A stretch of DNA of 64,000 nucleotides from Sarcomyxa edulis (GCA_009761415.1 QUOL01000005.1:1054001-1118000); one strand, 5' to 3'; positions 44,996 through 57,872 are shown, numbered from the stretch's first letter. Translations and numbers: made by a program. The notes: generated from the sequence alone by a model not told the origin.

Positions 44996-47900
44996 TCAAA
45001 CAACTCCCCACGAATGAGCTCGCTCTGTGACCCCGTCGAGGAAGTCTACTCGCGCTAATTCGTCTCGCAGGTCCTCAGACAAGCGCTGATATATCTTCGT
45101 CGGTGGAAACCAGCGCATAATCAGGACCCCCTTCAACGCTTTGGCTCTCGACAGCATCACGTAAACACCTTGACCGCGAGCAGTGTATAGATCCACTACC
45201 GCTCGTTCCAACGTCCTCCCTTGGCTTTTAAAATCTGTGTAGGAATACGCCGGCAACAGTGGGAGCTGTTTCCTAGAGACGGTGCGCGTCTTCATGCAGT
45301 TTCCCACCATATATTTGAATTCGAACGTCGAAGTCTCCGGGAATATAGGTACTAACCCGGTATCAACGCCGGGAATCCCCATGTCTACTCCCAACACACG
45401 CAAATACACGACTGCAGCGATTCTGTTACCGTCCTCGATGCTATATTTGATGTCCTCCACAATACCCTCGACACCATTGACAATTCCCTTGCTAAAGGCA
45501 AGATTCTCCGTGACCATGACTTTCATCCCCGAGAACAACGGCAGTCGTCCAAGTGAATCACCAGTCTCTCTCGCAGATAAAGACCACAAACGGGCCCTCG
45601 CATTCCCTGCGACCAAATTCCGGCGAACGTAGTCTCTGGAATGATACAGGTACACTGGCTGTCCGACACGCCTCGCATGGAACGCTACATACTTGACATT
45701 TATAGCGTCGCGGACGTCCCTGCTCCCAACGACGACAGGCGCGTCCCGAAACTTTGACAGCGATCCGACATCATCCTTTACGACCCTTGCGATTTCTCTC
45801 GACCGCAAATACTCCAGATCATCATCGCACGCCGTACTAGAAAATTGCGATGAATGCGGCTTACATTGGCCCAAACGTAACCGATCTAAAAATGCCGAAT
45901 AGTCCGTGTCGGCGTCGTGTCTGTGATTTTTCGACAATTTCACGACTACATTGACTTGCCTCCAGAGAAAAGCGCCATTCATTGCGTTCACGCCATCCAA
46001 ATTTCGACTCTCTTCGAACGAAGGATTATCGACAAGTTGATGTCCGAACAGCGAGTGCTGACGAGGAGGCTTCAATTGCCCGAAGTCCCCAGTGAATATG
46101 ACGTTCACTCCTCCAAATGGTCTGTGTGCCGACGCCGGATCGTCCTGCTTTGCCTGCTTCAGTCTGTCTGAAAATTGACTCAGGAATAGAGCACCGACCA
46201 TAGAAATTTCGTCGATGACCAAATAGCGCACGCCCTTCCACAACGATACCAAATCATCCGTGGATTTCGACTTTCTGTGCGGGTTTGTCATGCTAAGCGA
46301 ATGCATAGTATACCCTCCGATAAGGACGGCAGCTATTCCAGTCGGAGCTCCTAGAAGAAGCTCGCTACGCCTTCCGAGGTTTTCCATCAATAACACCAGC
46401 CCTTTGATCAGATGTGATTTTCCCGTCCCACCCACTCCCGCTACATACATCAACAACTGATTAGGGTCTCCCGCGATGATGTGTCGAGCCATGATCCGAA
46501 TGGCTCTACATTGCTCTGCGTTGGTGCCCATGCTCATGTCCTCGATCACGCGTTCCACTACGAGCCACGCCTCCTCCGCCGAACCGACGTCTGTTTGGAG
46601 ATGACCCATACGATTTTCTCCACTTCCGACACCAACAACTTCTACGGAAGAAAGGGGATCACGCGCATCGGGATCAGAGGGACGGATTTTTTTGGCCACC
46701 GGGCCACTGGGACTATCCAGGGCATCGGGCCTTCTCTTTTTCTTCAGCAACGCCATGGAAGCTGCTTGTCCACCAACAGTATCTTCATCTTCTACCACCA
46801 TTTCCGTTGCAGATCCCAAGACAACAGCTCTACTACCACTCTGTTCGTCCGTACAGGAGAGGCAGTGATCGAGCATATTACCTTCCGAACCGAGCACGTT
46901 CTGAGTCGCAGATACGTTGATACATCCTTCTTCCTCCTCCTCCTCCTCACCCCCCTCCTCCTCCTCGTGCACACCCTCAGAGAAAATATCGAAGACGTTA
47001 CCATTGGGTCTCTCGTCCATATCCTCTCCAAACATAGATTCGATAGCTTCATCGACTTCGTACCGTCTAACGTCCTTCTGACGTTCCGCTCGCCACGCGT
47101 TCGACTGTGCCCCTCGAGCGTCTCTACACTCAGTCAACACGTTCAGGTTCGCCACGACTCTCTTGTATCGTTCCTTGATGCTCGATTTGCTTGCATCGTA
47201 TGCCGACAACCAACTTGCGTGGTCGCCCTTCAAGTTCGTCAATCTACGCCACGGAACAAATAACATCAGCACATTCCTTCCCCACAATTCGAGTTCTTCC
47301 GAACCCCTGTCAGGGCGAGGAAAAGTCTCTCCGAGAATGACTGGTATACATCTACGCCGGCGATGTCGAAGAACATGGGTGTTGTATTGAGGGTGACTCT
47401 CGTCTGAAAACTGGCCAGGCAACGCTACCGAAAGTCTGCGTACAGCACACCACGCAATATTCGCTGGACGTCTCCGTGCACGCCCTTTTGAAACACGCTC
47501 TACAAACTCGTACAGACACATGTCCTCGAACGCGTACTCTACAGGTCGGTAAATATAGTCCAGCATCTGGTTGGAAGCCGTTATCGAGCCATTTCCCAGG
47601 TGTAAAAGTACAGTTGGCTCCGATGGCTCTGCTGTAGGCCGTTCAAGTGCAGTGTTTCCGTTCGCCGTGCCGTTCGCAGCACCATCCGCTAGAGACTCGT
47701 CCGTGCCCCTGTCCGTCACATCGAGACGGTTTGCAGCCTGGACAAACGCACTCCAGTGCAATATCTGGAACTTATCCGACGTGTAATGATCCCCGCCACC
47801 CACCAAGTAGCTCATAACTTGTTGATGGGATATCTCGTGGTGCCCCATCATACTGTTGACCGTTATTACCATCGCGCCCTTCCGGTTCTCTTGCACTGTT

Positions 47901-48912
47901 TCGGGTGTTCCCTCTAACATGGACGGAATCCGTACATTGGTTTGACTGATGGCATACGACAGTGCAGCGAGACCAACGTGAACGGGCAGCGACGGCTTAG
48001 TGATGTAGTCCGTCAAATAATACAGGTATGCCTTCGCGGCTTCACCAGATCCAATGAATTTGATATCCATATTACACTTCATCAGGAATATGACTACATC
48101 GTTATACGACGCGATGCGGGGGTGAAGCCGTCTAAGGAGTATGCTAGAAGTCTCGGGATCGAGGACCGTCTCGGGACATGTATGTCCGTCGATCCCCATC
48201 CGACAATTACGGTCATCACGAGCCTGACCCCGGCTCAGATGCTTCCAACAGGTCGCTGTATGCACGTGCCAATTATATTCCTTCACCAGCGCATTCACAA
48301 AGCCGTCAAAATCCTTCCAAAATCCCATTCGCGATGTCATATCACCGACAGACGGTGCTGGAATGGTACCTGGATGCGGATCGCCCGTATCAATAGATCG
48401 TTTCGGCTTTGCTAAGGGTCCGTGAGTCTCTACAACTACCTTTCCTTGACCAAGGAGCTCACACTTGATGATAGACTCCAACCACCTAAATGTCCTTGCC
48501 TTATAATCGTCGGAAGCCAGCATTCTATCGCGCAACAGTTGCGGAGCTGGATGACCTTCTAACCACACCAACAAATGACAGTGGAGTGCCCCCCTTCCAG
48601 TTGCCTCGACTGTCCCGTAATGAGAGGAACACCTCCCGAACAGTCCCCGTCGACCGCTCCCCGTTTTGAGCACTACCGACACAAAACGACTTATCATAGT
48701 ATGGAAGAATGATGCACACGCAGCGGGATTCTTCGCCGCCAAGATCATTCTACTCCATTTATCAAGATCTTCACCTCGCGTAACGTCTTCCAGGTCAATA
48801 TCGTGGCCAATATTCAATCGAACCAGAGGGTGATCTACATCCGAAGGGTTGATGGTTACAAACAGTGTGGGGGTACCTCTATAATTGATGACAGCCCGTA
48901 TCTCATTTCGAG
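44996..48912 (-). pseudogene. Helitron Rep/helicase, C-terminal fragment
   Basis: From about 48912 the frame reads RNEIRAVINYRGTPTLFVTI, NPSDVDHPLVRLNIGHDIDL, with the HUH motif in GALHCHLLVWLEGH and the Rep tyrosines in YYLTDYITK. The PIF1-like helicase follows: Walker A AGVGGTGKSHLI, Walker B YLVIDEISMVGA, VNVIFTGDFGQLKPP, FKSQGRTLERAVVDL and YVMLSRAKALKGVLIM. An acidic insert (Glu-rich, near 46930-46975) separates Rep from helicase. All catalytic residues are present; only the frameshift at the 5' side separates it from its N-terminal domain. Confidence 0.92.
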
Positions 48913-50880
48913 AGAAACCTTGTACGCAGCGCTCCCAGGTACATTGCTGGCAATCATACTGACCTTTGCCAACAACCGCAGCAACCCCTTGTCCGCATTA
49001 TCAACAGGACAAAATGTTGGATTCTTTTTGAACTTCATCTGCAGCTCCACCAATCGTTCCAAGTCGACGTTCATCAGATCATCCACGAGTTTCCCAAAAC
49101 GCTTCTGAGGCGCCTTAAACCTGACCGACTGCGACACCATTTTCTTCTGTCTGATGTTATAATACACGAACGCGAACTCTGGGTCCTTCTCAAACCTACC
49201 CCCTTCGACCTGGAGTAAATGTGCCAACTGCTCATCCATAGTCAACGGCACCTTCCGTTTCGGATGATGAAAACCGCCAATTCCCCACGGATCCAAATGC
49301 GGGAACAGCCACGACAGCAAGAACGGGTTATCGAAGTCCGGCAACATCTTTGATCCTCGCCGAGACGAAAGGTACGGTTTACCAGCGAGGCAATGCCCCA
49401 ATGCCTTCAGTTTCATGTCCCTATAACTGACCGGTGACGAATCCCCCGTCGTGAAGCCTACATTCTCCATCAACATCTCACCTGAGCCCACGTCATACTC
49501 GTTTCGTGGAGTGTAATCAGACGTAGCTCCTGCTACGGCATCGTTGTCTGGCAAATAGCCCCAACTCATCGAACAAGGCACTGCCTCGTCAGCATCCTTA
49601 TCCGCCTCGCCAAACAACCGATTCACATTTTCTGCACTATATCCTTTGAACCCATCCACTGTACTGTAGTGAGGATTGCACTCCAGCAGAAACTCGATCA
49701 TAAGTCTCACTCGACTCTTGCGGACCAGGATCGGTCTCATTCGCGTGATGGTGTCGTGGCTTGGCTCCGTTCTTCCAACAAAGATGGCACAAATGGTATC
49801 GAATATTGTTTCTGCGTCGGGCGGGAGCGCGTCGTACAATCGGACCGCGTCGAGGGGTGTCACCATCACATTGCCTTTCACGCCCCGTCTAGCTCTCGCA
49901 GCGGTATTGCCCTTGTCGGTACCTCGCGACTCCAAATCACTCTCGTCACTCCCAGTCGCATAATACGATCCAAATCGGAAACATATGTTACTAGCCCGAG
50001 CCCTCGCAATCAACATGAGTTCGAACGGCGTGGCTGTCTCGAACGCTAATCTCACACTGTCCGGAAGGACGTTATGACCATAATATAACCAATTTGCCAA
50101 CGCGAACTTCGGCGTAACCATATCCTTCAGGCAATCGTCGCATTGCTGGCACACCATCATAGGCGACAATCGGTCTCTCGATGTTAATCCACCCGGATGA
50201 AGGATCGCCATGCTATACGCCGCTATATTATAATCTTTTGGCAACAGGTATAACGGCAGTTCGTCGTTCCTGAGCAAGATGAGCGGCACCTCAGCTGGGT
50301 CCAGCTTACGTATGTCTGGCTTGCGAGCCAATTTAGCGCACACCGCGCACACCGTCTTCCGCATCTTCGAAGTGGATGTGATCGTCTGCCACTCGTTAAT
50401 GATTGATACACGCAGTTCTTCATCGCAGACATCCAAATAGCTGTGGAACTCATCACCATCGCCCTCGACGTCCTCCACATCTGAATCTCCCCGATAAGCT
50501 TCGTCAAACGCTACAGGACCTCTCATATCAACTGCAACCTTGGAAAATCTACCGGTCACGTTCGTCCTGGGTCTCGCTCGGCCCCTGAACGTGTAGACGA
50601 TGTCCTCGCACGACGGTATACATTCGTGCTTCATCAACGCTTCCCTCAACACATCAAGCCGAGCGTGGCGCTCGAATACTACACCGTGAAAGGCACAGAT
50701 CCTCTTCAACGCTCTAACCAGCAAAAATCTGTAAGACCGGACCAACTCCGCGATCGCGATTCGAATCACAAGATTTCTATCATCACCGAGGAAGCCCAAA
50801 TTCTTATCCGTTCTACGTGCACACGAAACATAATCGAAGTCGCAATTAAACCGATAAACAGGTATTACCTCCGTCTTCAA
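48856..50880 (-). pseudogene. Helitron Rep/helicase, N-terminal fragment
   Basis: A 674-codon open frame. The segment CAVCAKLARKPDIRKLDPAE, then LYLLPKDYNIAAYSMAILHP and CQQCDDCLKDMVTPKFALAN, LYYGHNVLPDSVRLAFETAT, is the conserved cysteine-containing domain that precedes the Rep in fungal Helitrons. Next come FDNPFLLSWLFPHLDPWGIG (the PFLFPxLFP block) and HLLQVEGGRFEKDPEFAFVY. After VPGSAAYK the frame runs into non-homologous residues and a stop. The matching continuation (FSRNEIRAVINYRGTPTLFV) lies in another frame from about 48915 downward. The frame is also open upstream of the first Met to an acceptor near 50930, so a 5' exon probably exists. Confidence 0.88.
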
Positions 50881-51701
50881 TTCGACGTGTCCTTCCGTCA
50901 GTCCATACCGCTCGAATATCGCATCTAAAAAGAAGGTAAATCAGGTCCAACGCAAACTTTCCCTATCAATTCATGGGACGCACCGTATCTCAAATCTTCC
51001 ATGCATCCCCTCTTGCCTACGACGCGACACGCGAATGGTTAAGCCTCCCAATCCAGCAAACACCAGAGATACAAAGCACGTACCACTGCTCCGCGCTACT
51101 CTATCCGACTCGTCGACACAAGTATCGCGGTCGCTGCTGTCAGGTCTAGATTCTAGAATCGTATTGGCCATGTCAGATGCTAATTCACTTCGTTCGACTT
51201 ACTGGAGGTCAATGTACGCAGACCGATTCTCGAGACTTTATATACTCTCTCGGCATAAGTTCCGTCATCCGAACTCGTATACAGCCAAACAAAACTGTCA
51301 CTCCCCCCCTTTTCCCCGGAGACGAGAATGATACACAACAGATAAACACCCGTATTAATCGCGATCAAGGATCGCGGACAATTGTTTGCATGTTTATACA
51401 TCGACATCGCATTTTGTCCCGAGATCGCCGACGTCTGCGAAATTGTTGCTAAATATACCTAAAAAAGTAAACAACCAAATAAGTCTGCCATTCCGCCGCC
51501 ATTCCAAAAAAAAATATTAAAGAAATCTGATGCATCATCTTTCGCTTTTCTCAGTCGACGGACAACGGGAACCTTGCGCTTGAATGTACATGTTTTGGAC
51601 TTCGACTACCTTAAATACGCCCCACCGACTGCACCACAGCAGATAAGCACATCAACTCCCTTCGACTAGCGAGTATCGCTCCTAGCGCGACGGCGACTGA
51701 T
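50881..51701. other. region between Helitron coding part and the R2 gene
   Basis: It probably holds the Helitron 5' exon and 5' end (acceptor TTTTTAG near 50930 on minus) and the promoter of the R2 gene. Nothing further is resolved. Confidence 0.3.
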
Positions 51702-53424
51702 ATGCAATCGAATACGGACTGTGAGTATCGTTGCTCGTAACCGAGCCCACCACTCACGAAATCTCGGGCGTGTAAACAGGTTTTACGGATGATTTCTGTC
51801 CAATTTCTGAGACCAAGCTAAATGGTCTCGCGGATGTCACAGGTACGATCGGAACGTGCAACTCTAGGCCGTTCGCATCGATCCCTAGTACTCTAATTTA
51901 GGTGTCCGACGCTACACTCCCGAGAGCACCCAGACAGACGTATCCATGAAGGACGAATCACCTGCCACGTTCGACACAAAGTCGTGGGAAGCCCACGAGA
52001 AGGATGATTCAAGGTGCGTCGAACACCATTAGACAGTGTGTTGGACTGACAGCGCTTTGCAGCGATCACAACACCACCCGACCGACCGTAACACAATCTA
52101 GGATTACCAGTTATCTCAAAATTGAACCCATACTGGACCCGACACACGCCCGTTTCATACTCCATCCGATTAGATACAACGAAGTACGTTACCTTATCTA
52201 CACTCTCAAACTACCCGCTAACACGATATCGGGTCTAATAAAGGTCTGGTCAATGTACAAAGAAGCAGAAGCGTCTTATTGGACTGCTGAAGATATTGAC
52301 TTCTCTCGCGATACTGATGACTGGAACAACAAGCTGAACGAAGACGAGCGGGATTTTCTATCACGAATTCTGTCGCTGTTTGCCGCGGCCGACGATCTAG
52401 TCGACGAAAACATATTGGGCCAGTTATCCTTCGAGGTCCAGATGCCGGAGGCACGTTGCTTCTACAGCTTTCACACGACTATGTGCGTGCTGCATTCTCA
52501 TCGTTATTCGATATTTTGACCTCTTCGACAGGAAGAATATACACTCCGAGGCATATTCTATTGTGATAATGTCTCTCATACGAGATCGCCACGCTCGCAT
52601 CGCGCTGTTCCGCGGAATCCAGGACTTACCCTTCCTGAAAGCGAAGGCCGACTGGTCAAGAAAATGGATTCACAACCAATTAAACCCATTCGCGTCTCGT
52701 CTCGTAGCATCTGCCGCCGCGACAGGAATATTTTTCTCGTCGTCTTTCGCGTCCATATACTGGTTCAGGGTCAAAGGTGTAATGCCTGGTCTATGCTTCT
52801 CCAACGAACTCATATCGAGAGATGAGCGACTCCACACCCGTTTTGCGTGCCTTTTATTTCAGCACCTGCAAATACGCCCTGAAACGCAAATTGTCCACGA
52901 GATAATTGAAGAAGCCGTTGGAATAGAACAGGCGTTGGCTCAAGGTATATATAACACGTTTCCTGCATTTGAAAGTACTGACACCGTCAGACTGGACACC
53001 GCGGTCACTTCCCGGCCTGGACGGCAAACTAATGGCACAATACATCGAGTTTGTCGCTGACGACCTGCTGTCCATGTTACATTATCCGCCTCTCTATCTC
53101 TCGTCGAACCCGGTATGTTCTGGTCCTATTCGAGTCTTCTAATGTCATTCTAATCCACCCTGATCCCACTCCGCTAATCTACACGTACAGTTTACGTTCA
53201 CTGACTCGACATCAACGGTCGAGAAATCAAATTCGTTCGATAAACGAATGGCGGAATATCACATCCCCGACACAAACCATCGCCACACCTACACAACAGA
53301 AACCTCCAACTCCTCGTATACATTGTGCGTCTGTTACCTTCGCGCCCACCTCTGTCTTACGAGTTGCGGGTGCACGTCACTGACTGACTTCAGGACCTCC
53401 AGCACAACCACAGACACTTTCTGA
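51702..53424 (+). CDS. ribonucleotide reductase small subunit (R2) paralogue with two missing iron ligands
   Basis: Nine exons (51702-51720, 51780-51842, 51902-52013, 52102-52183, 52244-52482, 52532-52944, 52976-53112, 53191-53324, 53394-53424) sum to 1230 nt, giving 409 aa, a normal eukaryotic R2 length. Family blocks are VWSMYKEAEASYWTAED, FAAADDLVDENI, EVQMPEARCFYSFH, NIHSEAYS, GIFFSSSFASIYW and MPGLCFSNELISRDERLH; the C-terminal residue is Phe. By spacing with class Ia R2, the six metal ligands map to D142, K173, H176, T236, E270 and H273, so two Glu ligands are Lys and Thr. The radical tyrosine (Y180) remains. R1 and R2 form dNTPs, but this copy should not assemble a normal diiron site; compare yeast Rnr4, an R2 that does not bind iron. 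Confidence 0.88.
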
Positions 53425-54306
53425 ACCATAATCAGCCCACACCACACTGCCACTTCAAGAGTTTCCGATAGTCTCTACTGCGTGGAACGAGAAGTACACT
53501 AAGAATGAAGTATATACAACGGTGACTCACATGTACTCTACACGGATTGCTTCCATTTAAATCAGACAAACCATTGAGAATACTGTCAGGACAACTACCA
53601 AATACTCGAGACTATCACGACAAACTAGATCAACGACGGCAAGGCGTCGCTGGGCTTGCGATGCTAGGCTGCAGTCCGTGTGAGCCGTCAATTTTCGACC
53701 GAAAATAAAATCCTTACAGGGCAATAACTGTGTCAAGAAGATGGATAGCGACCACTACAGCCAGCAGCCGTACAAAGATTTAAGCAGCAACTTGAACTCG
53801 TAATCATTCCCCACCCTTCTGACGAGCTGAGTCTAGAGATCCTACGGGATTGCTTTATCGGATGATACACTCTCTGCATCACGTCGCTGTCAGTCTGTCT
53901 CGACGGATCTTCTAGAACACCCCCATCTAGTCCGCTCGCTTTCGCCGTTGATCAAAGTTGCAATTTCAAAGAACATCTTCGCGCGAGAAGATAATTAGAA
54001 GAGTGCGAGCTCGGGGGGAGATGGGGTGGAGGTCTGATACTCTTGTGACTACGTTGCATATCCCCCGAGATAGTCAACCGTCTTCTCGGTGCTTTCCCTT
54101 CAGATTAGCGGTACAATATATATTCTTTGACGAACGATACACATCGATTCTTCTCGAAAGAAGGGAATTTGAAGACGGTCCTCTGAATGTTTCAGTCCCA
54201 ACATCGAATGCTCTCGTTTCTTTTTGCAAGTAAGGTGTTTAGCACGCGCTGGCACCTAGTGGATAGTCGCCTGTAGCACGTTCGTAGCACGTGTACTCTT
54301 CCGGAA
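53425..54306. other. intergenic, no gene recognised
   Basis: A plus-strand open frame at 53958-54233 is unsupported by similarity or splice logic. No repeats are seen. Confidence 0.4.
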
Positions 54307-54682
54307 ATGATCCCGAGACCGTCAGAAACAAATCTGAACAAACCTTACAGCTTACTTGAAACTACACAACGATCCGCTCCACTCTTTTACAACAACGCTG
54401 GTACGAAATTCATCTTTTCCATATTGGATGGCCTTCCCTACGACGATACAATTACAAAACAGGGATATTTAGACAGAGTCAAACGCGCAAAGAATGGCTT
54501 GCCGACGACGGTGGGATTGGGTTTATTGACCGCCTCCCGATCGCGTGCCGTGTCACATCGCAGTGCACGCGTCCCGGCCCACGAGAACCCCGGATACATT
54601 CGTCTCCCGAGGCCAGATAAACCTTGTCGCATTCGTGCACACCGCCAGCCAGTCCAATCTCGTACGCAGCTTCGAACTTTAA
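54307..54682 (+). CDS. 110-aa unknown protein
   Basis: Two exons (54307-54520 and 54564-54682) sum to 333 nt. The first reads FYNNAGTKFIFSILDGLPYD, DTITKQGYLDRVKRAKNGLP; the second DTFVSRGQINLVAFVHTASQ, SNLVRSFEL. The intron has a weaker donor (GTTTAT) and a good acceptor (ATCGCAG). No family is recognised and no TM or signal sequence is seen. Whether the start ATG at 54307 is correct is unknown, since further 5' exons are possible. Confidence 0.42.
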
Positions 54683-54855
54683 GTTTTGGATTACGAACAA
54701 CTGACCCATCACCACAACACCGTAAACTGACAGGTCGTTCCATTATGGGATCGCAACACGTAAGACCGTTTGCGGATGTCGCAAGAGGGAATAGTCACAT
54801 CCAATATAAAAGTCGGACTCTCACCTAACATCTCCAACTACCGAGTATACCGCGA

Positions 54856-55746
54856 ATGTCACCTCGAGAGCCCAATCCCTCGTCCGCATCGTATCGAGCC
54901 GAACGGAAGATGCATACAAATATGCATTTCTCCTCGACTCCCGCACCTTGTCCCCTTCCTACATCCCCTCCTAGAGTGAAAGGACCGGTAGAATCCGATA
55001 ATTCTTCCAACGACCGCCCTCCAAGACGAGACAATACAAACACCGACTGGGATCTCGGCACAGAGGCCGTCTGCGACGTTTTGTCCCCGCCTCGTTCTTC
55101 TCAGATACTCCCTGTCCCTGCTCGAGTCGAGGCCACTAGCCTCGATTCTTATGCATGGAACAGTCCTCAACTCAATCCACTTCCTCGCGACATCGTTCCT
55201 TGCATCCCTGATAAATCGGATACGCGCTACGACCGTGCACAGCATATCGTCACCATCAATGCCACAATCTATCGAGGACGGGGAAACGTGGATAACTCGG
55301 TGTGGCTTCTCACACACCAGCCAACCTTCGGTGCCAAAGTATTGTACATTCAGAACAGAATGCAAGTTCGATTTTCCGACTTGAACGTAGGCATAGAGGG
55401 GGTCATCGGCTCAGCCACATTATGGGAAAGAGAGTGGATAGTTTTCGAGATGAAAGCAAGGAACACAGAAGGAACTGGGAATATGTGGATCGCTGTCCCA
55501 CATGCCTGGGCACGGACCACTGCTTGGGCTTTCTTGAAGTATACGTATTCTGCCCTATTCAATACCCAACACATCTCCACCACCCTCCCATCGGCCCCGA
55601 GCACTGCTACATCCAGACCATCCTTGATGTCGCGGTTCATCCCGATCAGATATACGAACTCGTCGACAATCGAGACGCCGGACACCACGAAAGCAGAGGA
55701 CGTCAAAATAGACGAGGATACGGAGTTGACATACCGTACAATATAA
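54856..55746 (+). CDS. 296-aa unknown protein, family 3 copy A
   Basis: A single open exon. The N-terminal ~110 residues are Pro/Ser-rich and probably disordered. The C-terminal core reads QHIVTINATIYRGRGNVDNS, VWLLTHQPTFG, a strand MQVRFSDLNVGIEGVIG, WEREWIVFEMKA and NMWIAVPHAWARTT. These match family 3 copy B at 58.6 kb (VVELNATLHHGSGGQGSLWL, QVRLSSGNDRFLGRL, VERDWVIFAV, IFVGSPHKWART). The tail is acidic. The core is beta-rich with no catalytic signature. It looks like a lineage-specific duplicated gene of unknown role. Confidence 0.6.
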   Translation: MSPREPNPSSASYRAERKMHTNMHFSSTPAPCPLPTSPPRVKGPVESDNSSNDRPPRRDNTNTDWDLGTEAVCDVLSPPRSSQILPVPARVEATSLDSYAWNSPQLNPLPRDIVPCIPDKSDTRYDRAQHIVTINATIYRGRGNVDNSVWLLTHQPTFGAKVLYIQNRMQVRFSDLNVGIEGVIGSATLWEREWIVFEMKARNTEGTGNMWIAVPHAWARTTAWAFLKYTYSALFNTQHISTTLPSAPSTATSRPSLMSRFIPIRYTNSSTIETPDTTKAEDVKIDEDTELTYRTI

Positions 55747-56060
55747 AACGCGAACGGCAGAAATCACGACCAGAGTGTCGTAGCATTGTCCATATACGAT
55801 ATAGACACGATGAATCATAAGCACCGTATCCTCGCTGCCTTACAGCACCTTCAATTATTGGGAGATCGAATTTATCGCGCTTGCATAGGTAAGAGAGCTA
55901 AGTAGGTAGTACACCGGCACGAAAGATTGGTACGAGTAAGAATAGTATTACCCTACTGATTCTCTATACTGCCCCGTAAATGATAGACGCCAAAGGAGAC
56001 ACCGTAATTTGTAACGCAACTCACAGTTTCTTCTTGTATCCTGACCTGCCGTGGCATACA
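55747..56060. other. convergent intergenic region
   Basis: This lies between family-3 copy A (plus) and the diverged SKP1 (minus). No feature is seen. Confidence 0.4.
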
Positions 56061-56697
56061 TCAGTTCGGAATAACGACACGACTAGTAGAGATCATACTA
56101 GCCTCATCGTTCGACAGGGAAGCTTCGTCTGCGACGCGAAAGAAGGATTCCGGTACCGACCCTTCTCTCAACGCCTTTGAAATTGTGTCGCATCCGAGCT
56201 CACTGGCCCAGCGAACTACCGTCAGTACCAATGGCTGGCTACAACACGCTACGCACATAAGTTTGGCGATACCAAGATAACGAGCAGCAAGCAACACATC
56301 GAGGACTGTATCGGGATCCAAGTCCATAAATTGCCGGTCCCATTCTGCCGTATCTGGAGCTCGGAAGTGTACTCCGCCGCCCTCAGATAGATTATCGCTC
56401 CGGTAATGCTCCAGATATTCGAGTACCTGCAGGACAATTCTGTCAACAAACTGGACAATCACGACAAGACGACGCGGAAGACGCAAAGACCTTTTCCAAG
56501 ACAGACGACGAGACGCTCGGAAGCACGACGGGCTCGTTTGTCTCTCCCAGTTCTACGTGTACGGCGATCAGAGGCGACAACTGCAACAAAATTTCAGAAT
56601 AGTTACCCTCCACAATGCCCTTAATCAAGGTACTGCCAAAAATCACTTCTTTCACCACGACGAACAACCTTTTGTCGGATGTCAGGAGGACGACCAT
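56061..56697 (-). CDS. SKP1-like protein, diverged paralogue
   Basis: Four exons (56697-56607, 56552-56491, 56426-56257, 56202-56061) sum to 465 nt, giving 154 aa. The SKP1 BTB/POZ start is MVVLLTSDKRLFVVVKEVIF; PVVLPSVSSSVLEKVLEYLE, EWDRQFMDLDPDTVLDVLLA and ARYLGIAKLI follow. The C-terminal F-box-binding region is strongly altered: LGCDTISKALREGSVPESFF in place of the usual [20 protein letters not shown], and the canonical ENEWxE end is absent. First-exon length (91 nt) and intron positions match the other SKP1 at 59.9 kb, so the two are paralogues. It may bind a different F-box set or have lost SCF function. Confidence 0.82.
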
Positions 56698-57872
56698 GTC
56701 AATCAGCAGAGCGACGACAAGACAACGACAACAAAGACATCATCTCCACCTTATATCAACGAGAAGCCTACAACCAACACGCTGCACCGTTTTGAGGTAA
56801 AGATCAGGTAAGTCTTGTTCGCATGCACGGTCCACAAACCACTCAAATCGACCGATCGCAGTACGACACACACAGAGAATACGCCCCAAACCCAAAATAA
56901 CATATTCCATGCCCCGAGGAGTTATCTTACTCAATTCCATTCCTGCAGGGTTCTGCCCACGTTCGACAAAAATTCAAACAACTTCTTCGCAAATCTGGTG
57001 TCCGCAATCACAGAGTCACACTCAAGCAGATCCAAATGGTCTTAGCCGTCGAATCACTGCAATCGTATCGATCAATAAATGTAAGTCGAGACCAGGGGAG
57101 CAGCCACACAATACATATGGACGAATACGCGTACTTAGTATCATCTCGAACAAGGAACTGAAGACGACCCTCGTCGATCAGATATACATAGGTACCGTTT
57201 CCCATCAATCAAATAGGAGATCAGTAGACTCACATCTCAACTGTCCACAAACAGAATCCTGGCATATCGCAAGCACCCATCGTCGTCTGGACATACCACC
57301 TTTCTTCCAATCTACAAACCCAGGTTGAAAGTATCACTGGCACCCTCAGGTAAAGCCCCTTCTGATTTACCACGCGGCTTCTTTGCACAGACCATGCCAA
57401 ATTCTCTTAATAATTCATTCTCCATAGAATGATTGGAACAAAGAAGGGACGATGGGCAAAAAAAAAATACATGGCCTACCAGAAGGTATTGTCCGTTCAA
57501 TACAATGTACCTCGCGGCGACTCTTATCTCTCTCGTTAACATGATCCGAAATGAACGACATTCTAACTGCAGGAATCGGGGTTCTGATACAGATACACCC
57601 ACGGAACTCACTTAACCGAAACTCTGTTGGTATGGTTCTCAATGCTGGAGCTGAACAGCCTCACAAACCTTGACGTATAGCGGCGCCCGGCTGCCGATTG
57701 GCCTGCGAAACTTTATGGGGTAGCAACAGGGTGTGCGATATGTCGAAGGCATTTCTATGTCAATGAATATCTACACTATGTTACTTATCGCATAATTTTC
57801 TGTGCCGTAATCATCATCCTTCAAAACTGGGTATAAAACCACCTACATTATTATCAGGAGACAGTCACAAAC
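56698..57872. other. intergenic, no supported gene
   Basis: Open frames on both strands lack similarity. No repeat is seen. Confidence 0.4.

Larger units (their letters stand above)
44996..50880 (-). mobile_element. Helitron (Rep/helicase region), termini not located
   Basis: This contains a Helitron N-terminal domain, HUH Rep nuclease and PIF1-like helicase on one strand in the canonical order. The reading frame is broken once, near 48911-48921, so this copy is probably non-autonomous unless the break is an assembly error. The 5' TC end and 3' hairpin were not found by eye. Confidence 0.88.

Noticed and set aside
46481..47263. 260-codon plus-strand open frame opposite the Helitron helicase
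   Set aside because: Antisense shadow of a conserved helicase coding region with strong codon bias.
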